DNA of 64,000 nt from Harenicola maris (GCA_018524345.1 JADQAZ010000001.1:620001-684000); one strand, 5' to 3'; positions 36,617 to 46,041 are shown, counted from the first letter of the stretch. A program made the numbers and translations. The notes: generated by a model not told the origin, from the letters alone.

Positions 36617-38500
36617 TTGGAAGCACTGGTCCTGACAACCGAAATGATGGTGGTGTTGGGGGTGCTTGCCCTGACGGTTTTGATGTTCGTGACAGAGGTC
36701 TTCAGGATCGATCTGACGGCGATTTTGATCATGGTCCTGCTGGGGGTGCTGTCCTATCTGCCGGGGCTGGAGAATGTCACCAATATCAACCACTTGTTCG
36801 ATGGTTTTGCCTCTAATGCGGTGATCTCGATCATTGCGGTGATGATCATCGGGGCGGGGCTTGACCGGACCGGATTGATGAGCAAGGTCGCGGCCCTGAT
36901 CCTGAAGAAGGGCGGCACGACGGAGGGGCGGATCATTCCGATTGTCTCTGGCACGGTGGGGATCATTTCGTCGTTCATGCAGAACGTGGGGGCGGCGGCG
37001 CTGTTCCTGCCGGTGGTCTCGCGGATTTCGGTGCGCACGGGCCTGCCGCTGAGCCGGCTTTTGATGCCCATGGGCTTCTGTGCGATCCTTGGCGGGACGA
37101 TGACCATGGTCGGCTCTTCGCCCCTGATTTTGCTCAATGATCTGATCGAAAGCTCCAACAGCATGTTGCCTGCGGATCAGCAGATGCAGCCCTATAGCCT
37201 GTTCGATGTGACGCCCATCGGGGTGCTTTTGATCCTGACGGGGATTGCTTATTTCACCTTCTTCGGCCGCTGGGTTCTGCCCGCTGCGGCGGCGCGGGAT
37301 GACAGCACCTCGGGTGTTTCCATGGGGGAATATGTGCGCAACACCTATGGCGTTGCGGCCGATCTGTGGGAGGTGGTCGTGCCCGAGGGGAACATCCTGA
37401 TCGGGACCAAGCTGGCCGATATTATGGATGTGCATCACCTCTATATCATCGGCACGGATTACCGCGGCAAGCGCACGATTGCGGTGCCGATGGATGTGCA
37501 GATCGAGGCGCCCTGCCGCCTTGCGATTCTGGGCCTGCGCCGTGTTATTGACGAGTTTGCAGATACTTACGGGCTTGAGGTCTTGTCCAAACCCGACCGG
37601 TTCGCAGAGGATTTCGCCGCCACCCAAGCAGGTGTGGCCGAGATGGTGATCCCGCCGGAATCCTCCATCGTGGGGCAGACGCCGTCCGAGCTTCGTATCC
37701 GGCAGAAATACGGGTTCTCCCTTCTTGCGGTGCATCGGGGCGGCGAGGTGCGCAGCCTTGTGGAGACCGAGGATCACCCGGCCTGCCGCCTGCATGAGGA
37801 GCCTTTCCACATTGGCGATAGCCTGATCATCCACACCCCGTGGGATGCCTTGGCGCGTCTGAAGAAGGACCGTGATTTCGTGATCGTCACCGCCAATTTC
37901 CCGCAGGAGGAGGTGCGCCCGCATAAGGTGGGCTGGGCGCTGTTGTTCTTTGCCTTGGCGCTCTCGCTGATCCTGTTGTCGGACCTGCGTCTGTCGCTCT
38001 GTCTTTTGGTGGGGGCTGCGGGGATGATCGTGACCAAGGTTCTGTCGGTGGATGAGGCCTATGACGCGGTTTCGTGGTCGACGGTCTTCTTGCTCGCCAG
38101 CCTTATTCCATTGGGCCAAGCGGTGCAGAATACGGGCACGGCGGAGTGGATTGCGCAGCAGGTGTTGATCCTGCTGGATGGTTGGCCCCTATGGGCCTTG
38201 CAGGCCGGTCTGGCGGTGCTGGCGACAGGGTTCACGCTGGTCATGAGCAACGTTGGCGCGACGGTTCTGTTGGTGCCGCTGGCGGTCTCTATCGCCTATG
38301 CGGCGGGGGGCGATCCGGCGATTTTTGCGCTGACGGTGGCGATCTCGACCTCCAACAGCTTTTTGATCCCGACCCATCAGGTGAACGCCCTGATCATGGG
38401 GCCGGGGGGCTATAAGGTCGCGGATTTCGTGCGCGGAGGCGGGATGATGACCCTGCTGTTCCTCGTGGTGTCGCTCTCGGCTATGGCGGTGTTCTTCTAG
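36617..38500 (+). CDS. SLC13/DASS-type transporter with RCK (TrkA-C) domains
   Basis: 627 aa, TTG start. N-terminal transport half with FASNAVISIIAVMIIGAGL and MQNVGAAALFLPVV, two central cytosolic TrkA-C domains (about residues 230-400, e.g. ILGLRRVIDEFAD and IHTPWDALARLKKD), then a second membrane half with SNVGATVLLVPLA and SNSFLIPTHQVNALIMGPGGY. This architecture is that of YbiR/SAC1-like anion transporters (sulfate, dicarboxylate or others). Placement after dctPQM is suggestive but not proof of a shared substrate. Confidence 0.9.
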   Translation: MEALVLTTEMMVVLGVLALTVLMFVTEVFRIDLTAILIMVLLGVLSYLPGLENVTNINHLFDGFASNAVISIIAVMIIGAGLDRTGLMSKVAALILKKGGTTEGRIIPIVSGTVGIISSFMQNVGAAALFLPVVSRISVRTGLPLSRLLMPMGFCAILGGTMTMVGSSPLILLNDLIESSNSMLPADQQMQPYSLFDVTPIGVLLILTGIAYFTFFGRWVLPAAAARDDSTSGVSMGEYVRNTYGVAADLWEVVVPEGNILIGTKLADIMDVHHLYIIGTDYRGKRTIAVPMDVQIEAPCRLAILGLRRVIDEFADTYGLEVLSKPDRFAEDFAATQAGVAEMVIPPESSIVGQTPSELRIRQKYGFSLLAVHRGGEVRSLVETEDHPACRLHEEPFHIGDSLIIHTPWDALARLKKDRDFVIVTANFPQEEVRPHKVGWALLFFALALSLILLSDLRLSLCLLVGAAGMIVTKVLSVDEAYDAVSWSTVFLLASLIPLGQAVQNTGTAEWIAQQVLILLDGWPLWALQAGLAVLATGFTLVMSNVGATVLLVPLAVSIAYAAGGDPAIFALTVAISTSNSFLIPTHQVNALIMGPGGYKVADFVRGGGMMTLLFLVVSLSAMAVFF

Positions 38501-38518
38501 GGGGGGCACTGCCCCCCC
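38500..38518 (+). terminator. GC-rich hairpin at the 3' end of the SLC13 gene
   Basis: GGGGGGGC (starting on the last base of the stop codon), loop ACT, GCCCCCCC. No T-run, so termination efficiency is uncertain; on the minus strand it lies 20 nt past the tpiA stop. Confidence 0.45.
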
Positions 38519-38537
38519 AAGCGGCTCTTGGCGGGCC

Positions 38538-39281
38538 TTAGGAGGCCGCGAGGGCCTTGATGATGGGGGTGAAGTCGGCGGCCTTGAGGGAGGCCCCGCC
38601 GACGAGGGCACCGTCGACGTTCTCGATGGCAAAGATGCCTTCGGCGTTGCTCGCCTTGACAGAGCCGCCATAGAGTAGGCGCATGTTCTTGGCGGCTTCT
38701 TCCCCGAAGCGTTGGCTGAGTTTTTCGCGCATGAAATCATGGACTTCTGCGATCTGCTCAAGGCTTGGTACCTTGCCGGTGCCGATGGCCCAGACGGGCT
38801 CATAGGCGATGACGGTGTTCTCCGGCGTGGCGGCATCGGGGACGGATCCGGCCAGCTGGCCGGAGATGATATCGAGGGTGTTGTTCGCCTCGCGCTCGGT
38901 CTCGCTTTCGCCAAGGCAGATCACGGCGGTAAGGCCGGCGGATTGGGCCGCGCGGGCCTTGGCGCGGACATCATCGGAGCCTTCCTCATAGGCGTCGCGG
39001 CGCTCCGAATGGCCAAGGATGACATAGGTCGCGCCCGCGTCGATCAGCTGCGCGGCGGAGAGGTCACCGGTGAAGGCGCCTTTGGGTTCGGCATGGCAAT
39101 CCTGCCCGCCGATGGCCATGGCGGGGGCGGCCTGCGCGGCGGCTGTGATCAAGGTGGCGGGGGGGCAGATCAGGACCTCTGGCCCCTCCGCATCGCTGGC
39201 CTCTGCCATGGCGGCAAGCTCGGCGAGGTCGGCTTGGGTGCCGTTCATTTTCCAGTTTCCGGCGGCCAGTTTGCGGGGCAT
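38538..39281 (-). CDS. tpiA: Triosephosphate isomerase
   Basis: 247 aa. Catalytic residues: Lys in GNWKMNG, His in LGHSERRD, Glu in AYEPVWAIGTGK; the phosphate loop LYGGSVKASNA is intact. Interconverts DHAP and GAP in glycolysis/gluconeogenesis. Monocistronic, convergent with the SLC13 gene. Confidence 0.97.
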   Translation of the reverse strand: MPRKLAAGNWKMNGTQADLAELAAMAEASDAEGPEVLICPPATLITAAAQAAPAMAIGGQDCHAEPKGAFTGDLSAAQLIDAGATYVILGHSERRDAYEEGSDDVRAKARAAQSAGLTAVICLGESETEREANNTLDIISGQLAGSVPDAATPENTVIAYEPVWAIGTGKVPSLEQIAEVHDFMREKLSQRFGEEAAKNMRLLYGGSVKASNAEGIFAIENVDGALVGGASLKAADFTPIIKALAAS

Positions 39282-39335
39282 AGGGGGAGTGTCCTTGATG
39301 TTGGAAAGTGTTTTATTTCAGCGTGTTAGGTCTGG

Positions 39336-39716
39336 CTACAGCTGCGGGATGTCCGATTTCGGGGTTTCTTCCTCGGCAAAGCGGATCGACTCTCCGCAGC
39401 CGCAGGCATCGACCACATTGGGGTTGATGAACTTGAAGCCGGATTCGAGCAGGCTGACCTGATAGTCGATCTCGGTGCCGAAGAGGAACATCTGCGCCAT
39501 GGGGGCGATCATCACGCGGGCTTCGCCGTCTTCGACGACCTCGTCATGGGGGTCGATCTCGGTCACGTAGTCCATGGTGTATTCCATGCCCGCGCAGCCG
39601 CCCTTCTTGACGCCGACGCGCAGGCCCTCGTGGCCGTCGCGGGCCATGAGCTTGGCGATCTGTGCAGAGGCCGCGGGGGTCAATGTGACGGCTTGTTTGC
39701 CGGGAATGCCGAACAT
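39336..39716 (-). CDS. sufA: A-type iron-sulfur carrier (SufA/IscA/ErpA family)
   Basis: 126 aa from ATG 39716 (MFGIPGKQAVTLTPAASAQI). The three conserved cysteines are in KKGGCAGMEY and DACGCGESI. The C-terminal extension (RFAEEETPKSDIPQL) is slightly longer than in E. coli SufA. With the SufT-like gene upstream on the same strand it probably closes a suf operon whose main genes lie outside the window. It could equally be named erpA. Confidence 0.9.
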   Translation of the reverse strand: MFGIPGKQAVTLTPAASAQIAKLMARDGHEGLRVGVKKGGCAGMEYTMDYVTEIDPHDEVVEDGEARVMIAPMAQMFLFGTEIDYQVSLLESGFKFINPNVVDACGCGESIRFAEEETPKSDIPQL

Positions 39717-39882
39717 GCGCGTGTTTCCTTTTGTGGCTAACACTAACCTAGGATGTCTTAACGGTTGGCTCAAGGGGCGTGCGTTTGCGGGCTGGCCAGT
39801 GATCTGGCGCGGGCTGAGCCGTTTTTACTGTTACAAGGCAATGGGTTGGCCCGCGTTCATAAAGTGATCGCAGGCCGGTATT

Positions 39883-40245
39883 TTACATGAAGCCAAGCTC
39901 GAGCCGGGCCTCGTCGGACATCATGTCCATGCCCCAGGGGGGCTCCCATGTGAGGTCGACATCGACCTGCTTGACGCCTGCGACCGGCTCGATCGCCTCG
40001 GCCAGCCAGCCGGGCATCTCGCCCGCAACGGGGCAGCCGGGGGCGGTGAGGGTCATGATCACAGAGACCACGTTTTCGTCCGTGATATCAATGGTGTAGA
40101 CAAGCCCGAGGTCATAGATATTGACCGGGATTTCCGGGTCATAGACCGTGCGGCATGCCTCCACCACGCTGTCATAGAGCGGGTGGTCAATGGCCGAGGG
40201 TTTGATAAGAGGCGTGCCCTCCATCGGGGCGGATGCGTCTGTCAT
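39883..40245 (-). CDS. sufT: SUF system assembly protein SufT (MIP18/DUF59)
   Basis: 120 aa. Full DUF59 domain: VYDPEIPVNIYDLGLVYTIDI and LTAPGCPVAGEMPGWL with the reactive cysteine, and VDLTWEPPWGMDMMSDEAR. Family role: maturation of Fe-S proteins. 166 nt separate it from sufA. A set of four 11-bp tandem repeats lies about 90 nt upstream of its start. Confidence 0.9.
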   Translation of the reverse strand: MTDASAPMEGTPLIKPSAIDHPLYDSVVEACRTVYDPEIPVNIYDLGLVYTIDITDENVVSVIMTLTAPGCPVAGEMPGWLAEAIEPVAGVKQVDVDLTWEPPWGMDMMSDEARLELGFM

Positions 40246-40331
40246 GGCGGTACATTCCTATTCCTGACCGGAGATATAGGGAATGGGGCTGGCGGCGTCC
40301 AGAGGGGCGGGGAAATCAGCGCAAATGGGGC

Positions 40332-40375
40332 ATGCACATGTGATGCACATCCTATGCACATCCGATGCATATGAA
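40332..40375. repeat. Four 11-bp tandem repeats (ATGCACATNNN)
   Basis: ATGCACATGTG, ATGCACATCCT, ATGCACATCCG and ATGCATATGAA start at 40332, 40343, 40354 and 40365, one per helical turn. This resembles a phased protein-binding array upstream of sufT. Confidence 0.8.
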
Positions 40376-40403
40376 TTTGCAAATCGGCTGCGGCAGGGGC
40401 GGG

Positions 40404-40431
40404 GGCGCATTTTGCCTTGGCAAAATGCGCC
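40404..40431. repeat. 13-bp inverted repeat with TT loop
   Basis: GGCGCATTTTGCC-TT-GGCAAAATGCGCC. Same layout (stem ending GCC, TT, GGC) as the inverted repeat at 23917-23938. Confidence 0.75.
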
Positions 40432-40672
40432 GGGCCCAACCGGACGTGAGGCCCTTTGGGCCGAGGCGGTCGGGCGGGAGGGGTTCGGGTTCAAAAAATC
40501 TTCCGAATTTTTTGGGGCGCGTTTTGGGGGCAGGTTGGTCTGTTATCGGGGGGGGTAAGGCGGGTTTGGGCCGGGCGGGATTTTGGGCGGTCTGGCCGCG
40601 CGCTTGCCAGAGGAGGGCGTGCTGGCTAAGCTTTGGCCTATTAGAAGCTATATTTTGTTAAGGAATTGAAGA

Positions 40673-41137
40673 ATGGCGACCAAATTGAGCCCGCAGATGA
40701 TGGAAGATGTGCTTTGTGAGTATCTGGAGCCGGGGGAGAGCCTTCGGCATATGGGATATGCGGTGAACCCGCCGAATTTATTGATTGTCTTGCCGCTTTT
40801 CGTTCTGGCGGTTTTGCCGGGGGCGATTGCCTATCAGGTAATGATGAAACACTACATTGTCGGAACCACGGACAGCCGGTTGATCGCGGTGCGGTTCAAG
40901 CCGAGTTGGAAGGCCCTGACCGTGAAGGCCAAGGAAATGGCGGATGTGGTGGCGGTGCCTTTCGCACAATTGAGCGCGGCGAAGACCAAGGCGCGGGTTG
41001 GCAAGATCTTTACGGTTATTCGCTCCAAAGACCTGTCGCCGGTGTTGCATTTGAAATTTCACCGCGCCTATTCCAAGACCAACCGGCCGGAGAGTGCGGC
41101 CATGGTGGAGCAGATCAAGGGGGCGACTGGGCAATAG
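40673..41137 (+). CDS. Membrane protein with PH-like domain
   Basis: 154 aa. A hydrophobic hairpin (LLIVLPLFVLAVLPGAIAYQVM) is followed by HYIVGTTDSRLIAVRFK, the pattern of short bacterial PH (bPH) domains ('xxVTDxRLI'), and a basic C-terminus. No operon partner; tgt follows 63 nt downstream on the same strand. Function unknown. Confidence 0.75.
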   Translation: MATKLSPQMMEDVLCEYLEPGESLRHMGYAVNPPNLLIVLPLFVLAVLPGAIAYQVMMKHYIVGTTDSRLIAVRFKPSWKALTVKAKEMADVVAVPFAQLSAAKTKARVGKIFTVIRSKDLSPVLHLKFHRAYSKTNRPESAAMVEQIKGATGQ

Positions 41138-41200
41138 CTCGGGCGATAGATCGTGCAATAGGGGGTTTTCAAGCCCTGCGTGGGGGCGTAATTCGCCCCT

Positions 41201-42328
41201 ATGAGCACATTTTCCTATACCCTGAGCGCCCGTGACGGCGCGGCCCGCACTGGCGTTATTTCCACCCCTCGGGGGGAGATCCGCACCCCTGCCTTTATGC
41301 CTGTGGGCACGGCGGCCACCGTTAAGGCGATGATGCCGGCCTCTGTGCGTGAGACGGGGGCGGATATTTTGCTGGGCAATACCTATCACCTGATGCTGCG
41401 GCCCGGGGCGGAGCGGATTGCGCGGCTTGGTGGCTTGCATAAGTTCATGGACTGGGAACGGCCGATCCTGACGGACTCGGGCGGGTTTCAGGTGATGAGC
41501 CTTGCCGGTTTGCGCAAGCTGACCGAGGAGGGGGTGACCTTCAAGAGCCATATCGACGGGTCCAAGCATGAGCTGACGCCGGAGCGGTCGATGGAGATTC
41601 AGGCGCTGCTTGGGTCGGACATTGTGATGTGTTTTGACGAATGTCCGGCGCTGCCTGCGGAGCGCTCTGCGATTGAGGCTTCGATGAAGTTGTCTATGCG
41701 CTGGGCGCAGCGGTCGCGGGATGCTTTCGGGGATCGGCCGGGCCATGCTCTGTTCGGGATTCAGCAGGGCGGTTTGGACGAGGAATTGCGCGGCCAGAGC
41801 GCCGAGGCGCTGCGCTCCATCGGGTTTGACGGCTATGCCGTGGGCGGCCTTGCTGTGGGCGAGGGGCAGGAGGCGATGTTCGGGGCGCTGGACTTTGCCC
41901 CCGGGCAGCTTCCTGAGGACAAGCCGCGCTATCTTATGGGGGTAGGCAAGCCCGATGATATCGTTGGCGCGGTGAAGCGCGGGATCGATATGATGGACTG
42001 TGTTTTGCCCAGCCGGTCGGGCCGGACGGGGCAGGTTTTCACCCGCCGCGGGGTCGTCAATATCAAGAACGCGCGGCACATGGATGATCCGCGCCCCCTT
42101 GATGAGGCCTGTTCCTGCCCCGCCTGCCGCAATTATAGCCGCGCCTACCTGCATCATGTCTTCCGCAGTCAGGAAATTATCAGCTCGATGCTGCTGACAT
42201 GGCATAATTTGCATTATTATCAAGATCTTATGGCCGAAATGCGGGCCGCGATTGCCATCGGGGATTTTGCCGGATTTGAAGCGCGCTTTCACGCGGAGCG
42301 GGAAAAGGGCGATCTAGAACCTGTTTGA
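41201..42328 (+). CDS. tgt: Queuine tRNA-ribosyltransferase
   Basis: 375 aa. Exchanges the wobble guanine of GUN tRNAs for preQ1. Nucleophile region [18 protein letters not shown], the second aspartate in YDRVLPSR-equivalent [12 protein letters not shown], and a zinc site [17 protein letters not shown] (three Cys, one His). ATG 41201 matches the family start. Confidence 0.97.
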   Translation: MSTFSYTLSARDGAARTGVISTPRGEIRTPAFMPVGTAATVKAMMPASVRETGADILLGNTYHLMLRPGAERIARLGGLHKFMDWERPILTDSGGFQVMSLAGLRKLTEEGVTFKSHIDGSKHELTPERSMEIQALLGSDIVMCFDECPALPAERSAIEASMKLSMRWAQRSRDAFGDRPGHALFGIQQGGLDEELRGQSAEALRSIGFDGYAVGGLAVGEGQEAMFGALDFAPGQLPEDKPRYLMGVGKPDDIVGAVKRGIDMMDCVLPSRSGRTGQVFTRRGVVNIKNARHMDDPRPLDEACSCPACRNYSRAYLHHVFRSQEIISSMLLTWHNLHYYQDLMAEMRAAIAIGDFAGFEARFHAEREKGDLEPV

Positions 42329-42461
42329 GGAAAGTTTACGTGAGTAAGATTTCGCTTTTTCAGGAGTATTTGTTTCTTAAGACTTGCGTTTCATTTTGAA
42401 TTCGTAAAGCTGTTTGTGAGGAGATGCTGCCGTATAAAGTTTACGCGCAGCAACGTTTCAA

Positions 42462-42956
42462 ATGGCTAAGGAAACAATTCCAATCGCCGGTCCAACCGAC
42501 GCCCAGAGCATTGCCGAAGATCTGCAAGTCCGGTCGCGAGACTGTTTGCTGCGCGGTGATCTTGCGGGCTTTGCCGATTGCTATGCCGTGCCCTCGACGA
42601 TTGACTGTTTGTCCGGCGCTTTGCCTGTGACCTCGCATGAGGACATGGTGGAGTTTTTCGAGGCTGTGCGCGAGTATTTCTTTCGGTCCAATGTGGGGGA
42701 TTTGTCCTGCCGTGTGCTGGAGGCCTCTTTTCGCGATGAGGACACGATTTCGACCTCGCATGAGGCGCGTCTTGTGACCAACGAGATGCTCTGTCTGAAG
42801 CCCTATCCTGTTTATTGGGTGATCCGGCGGCAGGAGGGGGTTTGGCGAGTTGTCTATGCCCAGTTTGCCATTCCATTGCCGATGCGCTGGGGTGCGGCGG
42901 GGCGGGCCCTAGCGGCGCAGGAGCGCGAAGCGCTGGGCGATTTGCACAGCGCCTGA
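42462..42956 (+). CDS. NTF2/SnoaL-like protein of unknown function
   Basis: 164 aa. Begins with a helical region (QVRSRDCLLRGDLAGFADCYAV) followed by beta-strand segments with VTSHEDMVEFFEAVREYF and PYPVYWVIRRQEGVWRVVYAQF, a layout typical of the NTF2-like cone fold. The upstream 133 nt are AT-rich with two AAAGTTTACG copies (42332 and 42436). No catalytic residues can be assigned. Confidence 0.7.
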   Translation: MAKETIPIAGPTDAQSIAEDLQVRSRDCLLRGDLAGFADCYAVPSTIDCLSGALPVTSHEDMVEFFEAVREYFFRSNVGDLSCRVLEASFRDEDTISTSHEARLVTNEMLCLKPYPVYWVIRRQEGVWRVVYAQFAIPLPMRWGAAGRALAAQEREALGDLHSA

Positions 42957-43048
42957 GGGCGCGTTTCTCGGTCTTTTCAAAAGAGGAACGTCACCCGGCC
43001 TTTTGGGGGCGGATGACGTGGCGGGGTATCCCGTGATGCGGCGGCGGT

Positions 43049-43945
43049 TTAGCTGTTGGCGACCGCTTTGCGCACCGAATTCAGGGTCGAGATATCGACC
43101 GGGTCCACCTGTTTATTGGCGGCGGCATCGGCGAGGGGGGCGACGGCCTCTGGCTCTGGCTGTGGGCGTTTGGCGACCACGCGGGCGATGTTCTGGGCCT
43201 CTTCTGCCGGGGCGTTGTCGAACCAGAATTCGATCGCCTCGCCCAGGGCCATGTCGCTGCGCCGTTCGGTCAGGACGAGGCGGCAGGAGAAGGGGTCAAT
43301 CGCATTGGCGCGCACGGTCAGGAAGGTTTCGGAGATGCGGCCCTGATCGTCCTCTCCCTCGATCATGAGGTTGGCGGATTTGGGGGCGCGGATGTCGACG
43401 AGGCGCAGGGTGGCCTCCTCTGCCAGAGCGCCGGATTTGATCCAGCCGGCCATATAGGCGCCCTCTTCGTCGGGGTCTTCCTCGATGTCCTGAAAGCGTT
43501 GGGAGATCATCGGCTCGTCGCCGCCGGGGATGCACATTTCCAGCACCTCGCGGTCAGCGGTGGCGATGGTGGCAGCGCCGGTCAGGGGGACGGTCATGCG
43601 GAAGGGTAGGATGCGGCGCCAGTCGTGGTGCAGCAGCATGACGGAGCCTGCGGCGAAGAGGATGCTGAGGGGCAGGCCGATGAGCCCGTCCCAGCGGGTG
43701 GTGGCGCCGATGATGGAGCCGAGCAGCACGCCGAAGCAGATGGCCTCTAGCCAGCCGCGCCGTTGGGGTTGCCACAGGCAGACCGCCGCGGCCACTGCGG
43801 CCATGATGGGCAGGGCGAGGAGGAAGCTCATCGCCTGAGCGACAAAGCCCGTGCCCGGCAGCATGCCCATGATCCAAAAGCCATAGGTCATAACGCCGGC
43901 AAAAAAGCCGATACGGCGTTTCTGGGTGATAACAGTTTGTAGCAT
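43049..43945 (-). CDS. Membrane protein of unknown function
   Basis: 298 aa from the third in-frame ATG (43945), which has GAGG 6 nt upstream; starts at 43957 and 43951 lack a placed site. Three to four N-terminal membrane segments (GFFAGVMTYGFWIMGMLP; AQAMSFLLALPIMAAVAAAVCL; AICFGVLLGSIIGAT; LIGLPLSILFAAGSVMLL), then a soluble ~180-aa domain with no known motif. Stands alone. Confidence 0.7.
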   Translation of the reverse strand: MLQTVITQKRRIGFFAGVMTYGFWIMGMLPGTGFVAQAMSFLLALPIMAAVAAAVCLWQPQRRGWLEAICFGVLLGSIIGATTRWDGLIGLPLSILFAAGSVMLLHHDWRRILPFRMTVPLTGAATIATADREVLEMCIPGGDEPMISQRFQDIEEDPDEEGAYMAGWIKSGALAEEATLRLVDIRAPKSANLMIEGEDDQGRISETFLTVRANAIDPFSCRLVLTERRSDMALGEAIEFWFDNAPAEEAQNIARVVAKRPQPEPEAVAPLADAAANKQVDPVDISTLNSVRKAVANS

Positions 43946-44145
43946 CAGCATCCTCATTAATTCGAAGACAGGTGTAGGCGGGGAACGTGGCCTGTTTGGG
44001 GCAGGTTTGGGATAAAATGGCGGAGGTTTTGGCGCAGATTTATTAGGGTATTGGCAACGAACACAGTGAAAACGGGGAATTGTCCCGAGATGGCGACACA
44101 GGGGTTAACGCAGGGGAAGTGGGGCCTTGCCGGGTTAGCGTTAGA

Positions 44146-45258
44146 TTAACTTCCCCAGAGCGTCCCTTGGGTCATCCTGTCCAATCCGTGGTTGTAGAGG
44201 CGGCGCATATAGTCCGAGGCAAACCGTTCAGCGGGATCGAAGGTTGCGCCGACCTCTGGTGCGACGCTGGCGAAGGAAAAGCCGAGGTTGTTTTCGCGCG
44301 CCAGAAGGCGGGTGGAGCGCAGGGAGATGGCCGCGCTTGAGCGGATCATCGTGGTCAGGGCCTGTTGCGAGATCGCGAGGGGCGTATGGGCGACGGCGCT
44401 TGGCTCTGGCGTCAGGGTATTGTTGATCAGGACATAGATATGGCCGCCGTTTGCGGCGCGGCGCGGCGCGGTAAAGGCGGCTTGGGGCATGGCGAGGAAC
44501 TGCATCTGCACGCCGCCGTCGATGTGGGTTTCGCGGAAGGTTTCGCCGCCGGCGTCGAATTGCAGGGTGACGGGGGGGAACAGGCCGGGCAGGGCGCTTG
44601 AGGCGCGCATGATGCCGCGAAAGAGGTCATAGAGCCCCGCCTTGGCCAGCGCGCCCATGTTCCAGACCACGCCGCGGGAGGTTTCAAGATTGGCGGTGAC
44701 GGCGAAGAGGCGCGCGCCCGCGTCGTGGCGGCGGGCGATGGCCTGCATGACCTGCGGCGGGGTGTAGGCCTTTATCAAGTTTGCGAGGGGGGAGGTGTCA
44801 TAGAGCGCGTCGCTTGCGAGGATTTGCAGCCCGCGAAAGCGCATGATGTCGGCGGCGTCATGTTCGGTGAAGATTTCGCGCAGGGTGGCGTCATAGTCGG
44901 AGCCGAGAAAGGCGAAGGGGGCGATCAGGGCGCCGGTGGAAACGCCTGTGACCATGTCGAAGGCCGGTCTTGTGCCGCGCCCTGTCCAGCCGTTGAGCGC
45001 GCCGGCGCTAAAGGCGCCGTCTTCGCCGCCGCCCGAGAGGGCGAGGACATTGGGGCCGCGTGCGAGGCTCGGGGCGTGCAGGTGGGTTTGCCACTGGGCG
45101 GTGGTGGCGCGGGCGGGTAGGCGAAATTTTGCAAGGGGGTCGGGGCCTGACGGGTCTGGTGCCGACAATTTTGCAATGGGCGCGGCGCATGCGGCAAGCG
45201 GCAGCGCGGCGAGGCCCGCGAGGATATGGCGGCGGTTCGGGGTGTTGGGATGGGGCAC
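44146..45258 (-). CDS. Patatin-like phospholipase lipoprotein
   Basis: 370 aa from GTG 45258. The lipobox LPLAAC gives a lipidated C24. Patatin catalytic elements: oxyanion GGGEDGAF (76-83), nucleophile S107 in GVSTG, and the Asp of THIDGGVQ. So it is an envelope-anchored serine lipid acyl hydrolase. A twin-arginine-like NRRHILAG precedes the hydrophobic stretch. The weak RBS (AGAGAAAAAC) and GTG suggest modest expression. Alternative starts upstream are in non-conserved sequence. Confidence 0.88.
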   Translation of the reverse strand: MPHPNTPNRRHILAGLAALPLAACAAPIAKLSAPDPSGPDPLAKFRLPARATTAQWQTHLHAPSLARGPNVLALSGGGEDGAFSAGALNGWTGRGTRPAFDMVTGVSTGALIAPFAFLGSDYDATLREIFTEHDAADIMRFRGLQILASDALYDTSPLANLIKAYTPPQVMQAIARRHDAGARLFAVTANLETSRGVVWNMGALAKAGLYDLFRGIMRASSALPGLFPPVTLQFDAGGETFRETHIDGGVQMQFLAMPQAAFTAPRRAANGGHIYVLINNTLTPEPSAVAHTPLAISQQALTTMIRSSAAISLRSTRLLARENNLGFSFASVAPEVGATFDPAERFASDYMRRLYNHGLDRMTQGTLWGS

Positions 45259-45347
45259 GTTTTTCTCTGGTAGTATAATGTGTCGAATGGAGGCGCGCGC
45301 CGCAGGGGGGGGGCTTTGGCGATTATGCCCGTAGTTAAAATGAAATT

Positions 45348-45372
45348 GGCCCGGTGCAAAGGGCACCGGGCC
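45348..45372 (-). terminator. Terminator-like hairpin
   Basis: 10-bp perfect stem GGCCCGGTGC/GCACCGGGCC with 5-nt loop, followed on the minus strand by AATTTCATTTTA. Lies after the 103-aa secreted-protein gene. Confidence 0.65.
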
Positions 45373-45397
45373 GTTTGCCCGCCTTAACCGGCTGTTA

Positions 45398-45709
45398 TCA
45401 GCCGCGTGGTGGTGGCGCGGGGGCAAAGTCCTGCAGGGCGCCTGCGACCTGTTCGCGGGTCAGGTCCGCGTTGGAGGCTTTGAGGCAGTCCAGCACAGAG
45501 GCCGCGTCAGGGCGTGTCGGCTCTTTGCCGCGCTCTGGGCGGGGCAGGCAGTTTTCGATTTGGCTTTCGCTGACGTTCAGGGCCTTGGCCATGGGGCCAA
45601 AGTCGGGCGCGGGCGGGCGGCCGCCTTGCTGCGCCAGTGCCGAGAGCGGAAGGAGGGTGAGGGCCGCCGCGATCATCAGCGGGGCACGGAGTGTAGAGGA
45701 AAGTTGCAT
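45398..45709 (-). CDS. Small secreted protein of unknown function
   Basis: 103 aa with a clear signal peptide (LMIAAALTLLPLSALAQ). The mature part has two cysteines (IENCLPRP and SVLDCLKA) that may form a disulfide and an EF-hand-free helical pattern, ending in APAPPPRG. AAAGAGAAAA precedes the ATG. No recognised family. Confidence 0.75.
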   Translation of the reverse strand: MQLSSTLRAPLMIAAALTLLPLSALAQQGGRPPAPDFGPMAKALNVSESQIENCLPRPERGKEPTRPDAASVLDCLKASNADLTREQVAGALQDFAPAPPPRG

Positions 45710-46041
45710 CGTTTTCTCTTTTCATTGCACATCCCTGTTTTGGTGGGATGCGGGGATTACACGGGGGCGGATTTTGTTTCCGTCGCCGTGGATGTGAAAA
45801 AATGTGACCACAGGCAGGTTTCTGCGTTTTCTGGGCTTTTCGGGGTTTTCCACAGCATTTTGCCTCAAATTAGCGGGAACACCTTGCCCCTCCACCATGT
45901 GCAAGGCACAGTGGCCTGCAAAGCAGCCCATGGGTTGAAAGCGGGCCGGAGGCGGCCCAAGTAGTAGGTCCAAGGCTGGAAAAAGTGGTGGAGGCTGCGC
46001 ATGCGGGTCCGTTGCTTTTTGCCAAATAACAAGGAATGAGC
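45710..46041. other. 332-nt intergenic region upstream of lon
   Basis: No gene. It carries a single DnaA-box-like TTTTCCACA (45846-45854), an inverted repeat GGGCCG/CGGCCC (45943-45958), and TTGAAA (45935-45940), which could belong to a heat-shock-type -35 for lon, though no good matching -10 is seen. Confidence 0.45.

Larger units (their letters stand above)
40246..40672. other. 427-nt non-coding stretch between divergent genes
   Basis: No credible gene on either strand. It holds the 4 x 11-bp repeat (40332-40375), a 13-bp inverted repeat with TT loop (40404-40416/40419-40431), and low-information G-rich sequence. Both flanking promoters (sufT leftward, the PH-like gene rightward) must lie here. 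Confidence 0.7.

Noticed and set aside
40332-40375. CRISPR-like array
   Set aside because: 11-bp contiguous repeats without spacers; no cas genes.
45846-45854. DnaA-box-like TTTTCCACA upstream of lon
   Set aside because: A single 9-mer with a relaxed consensus is expected by chance in 64 kb.
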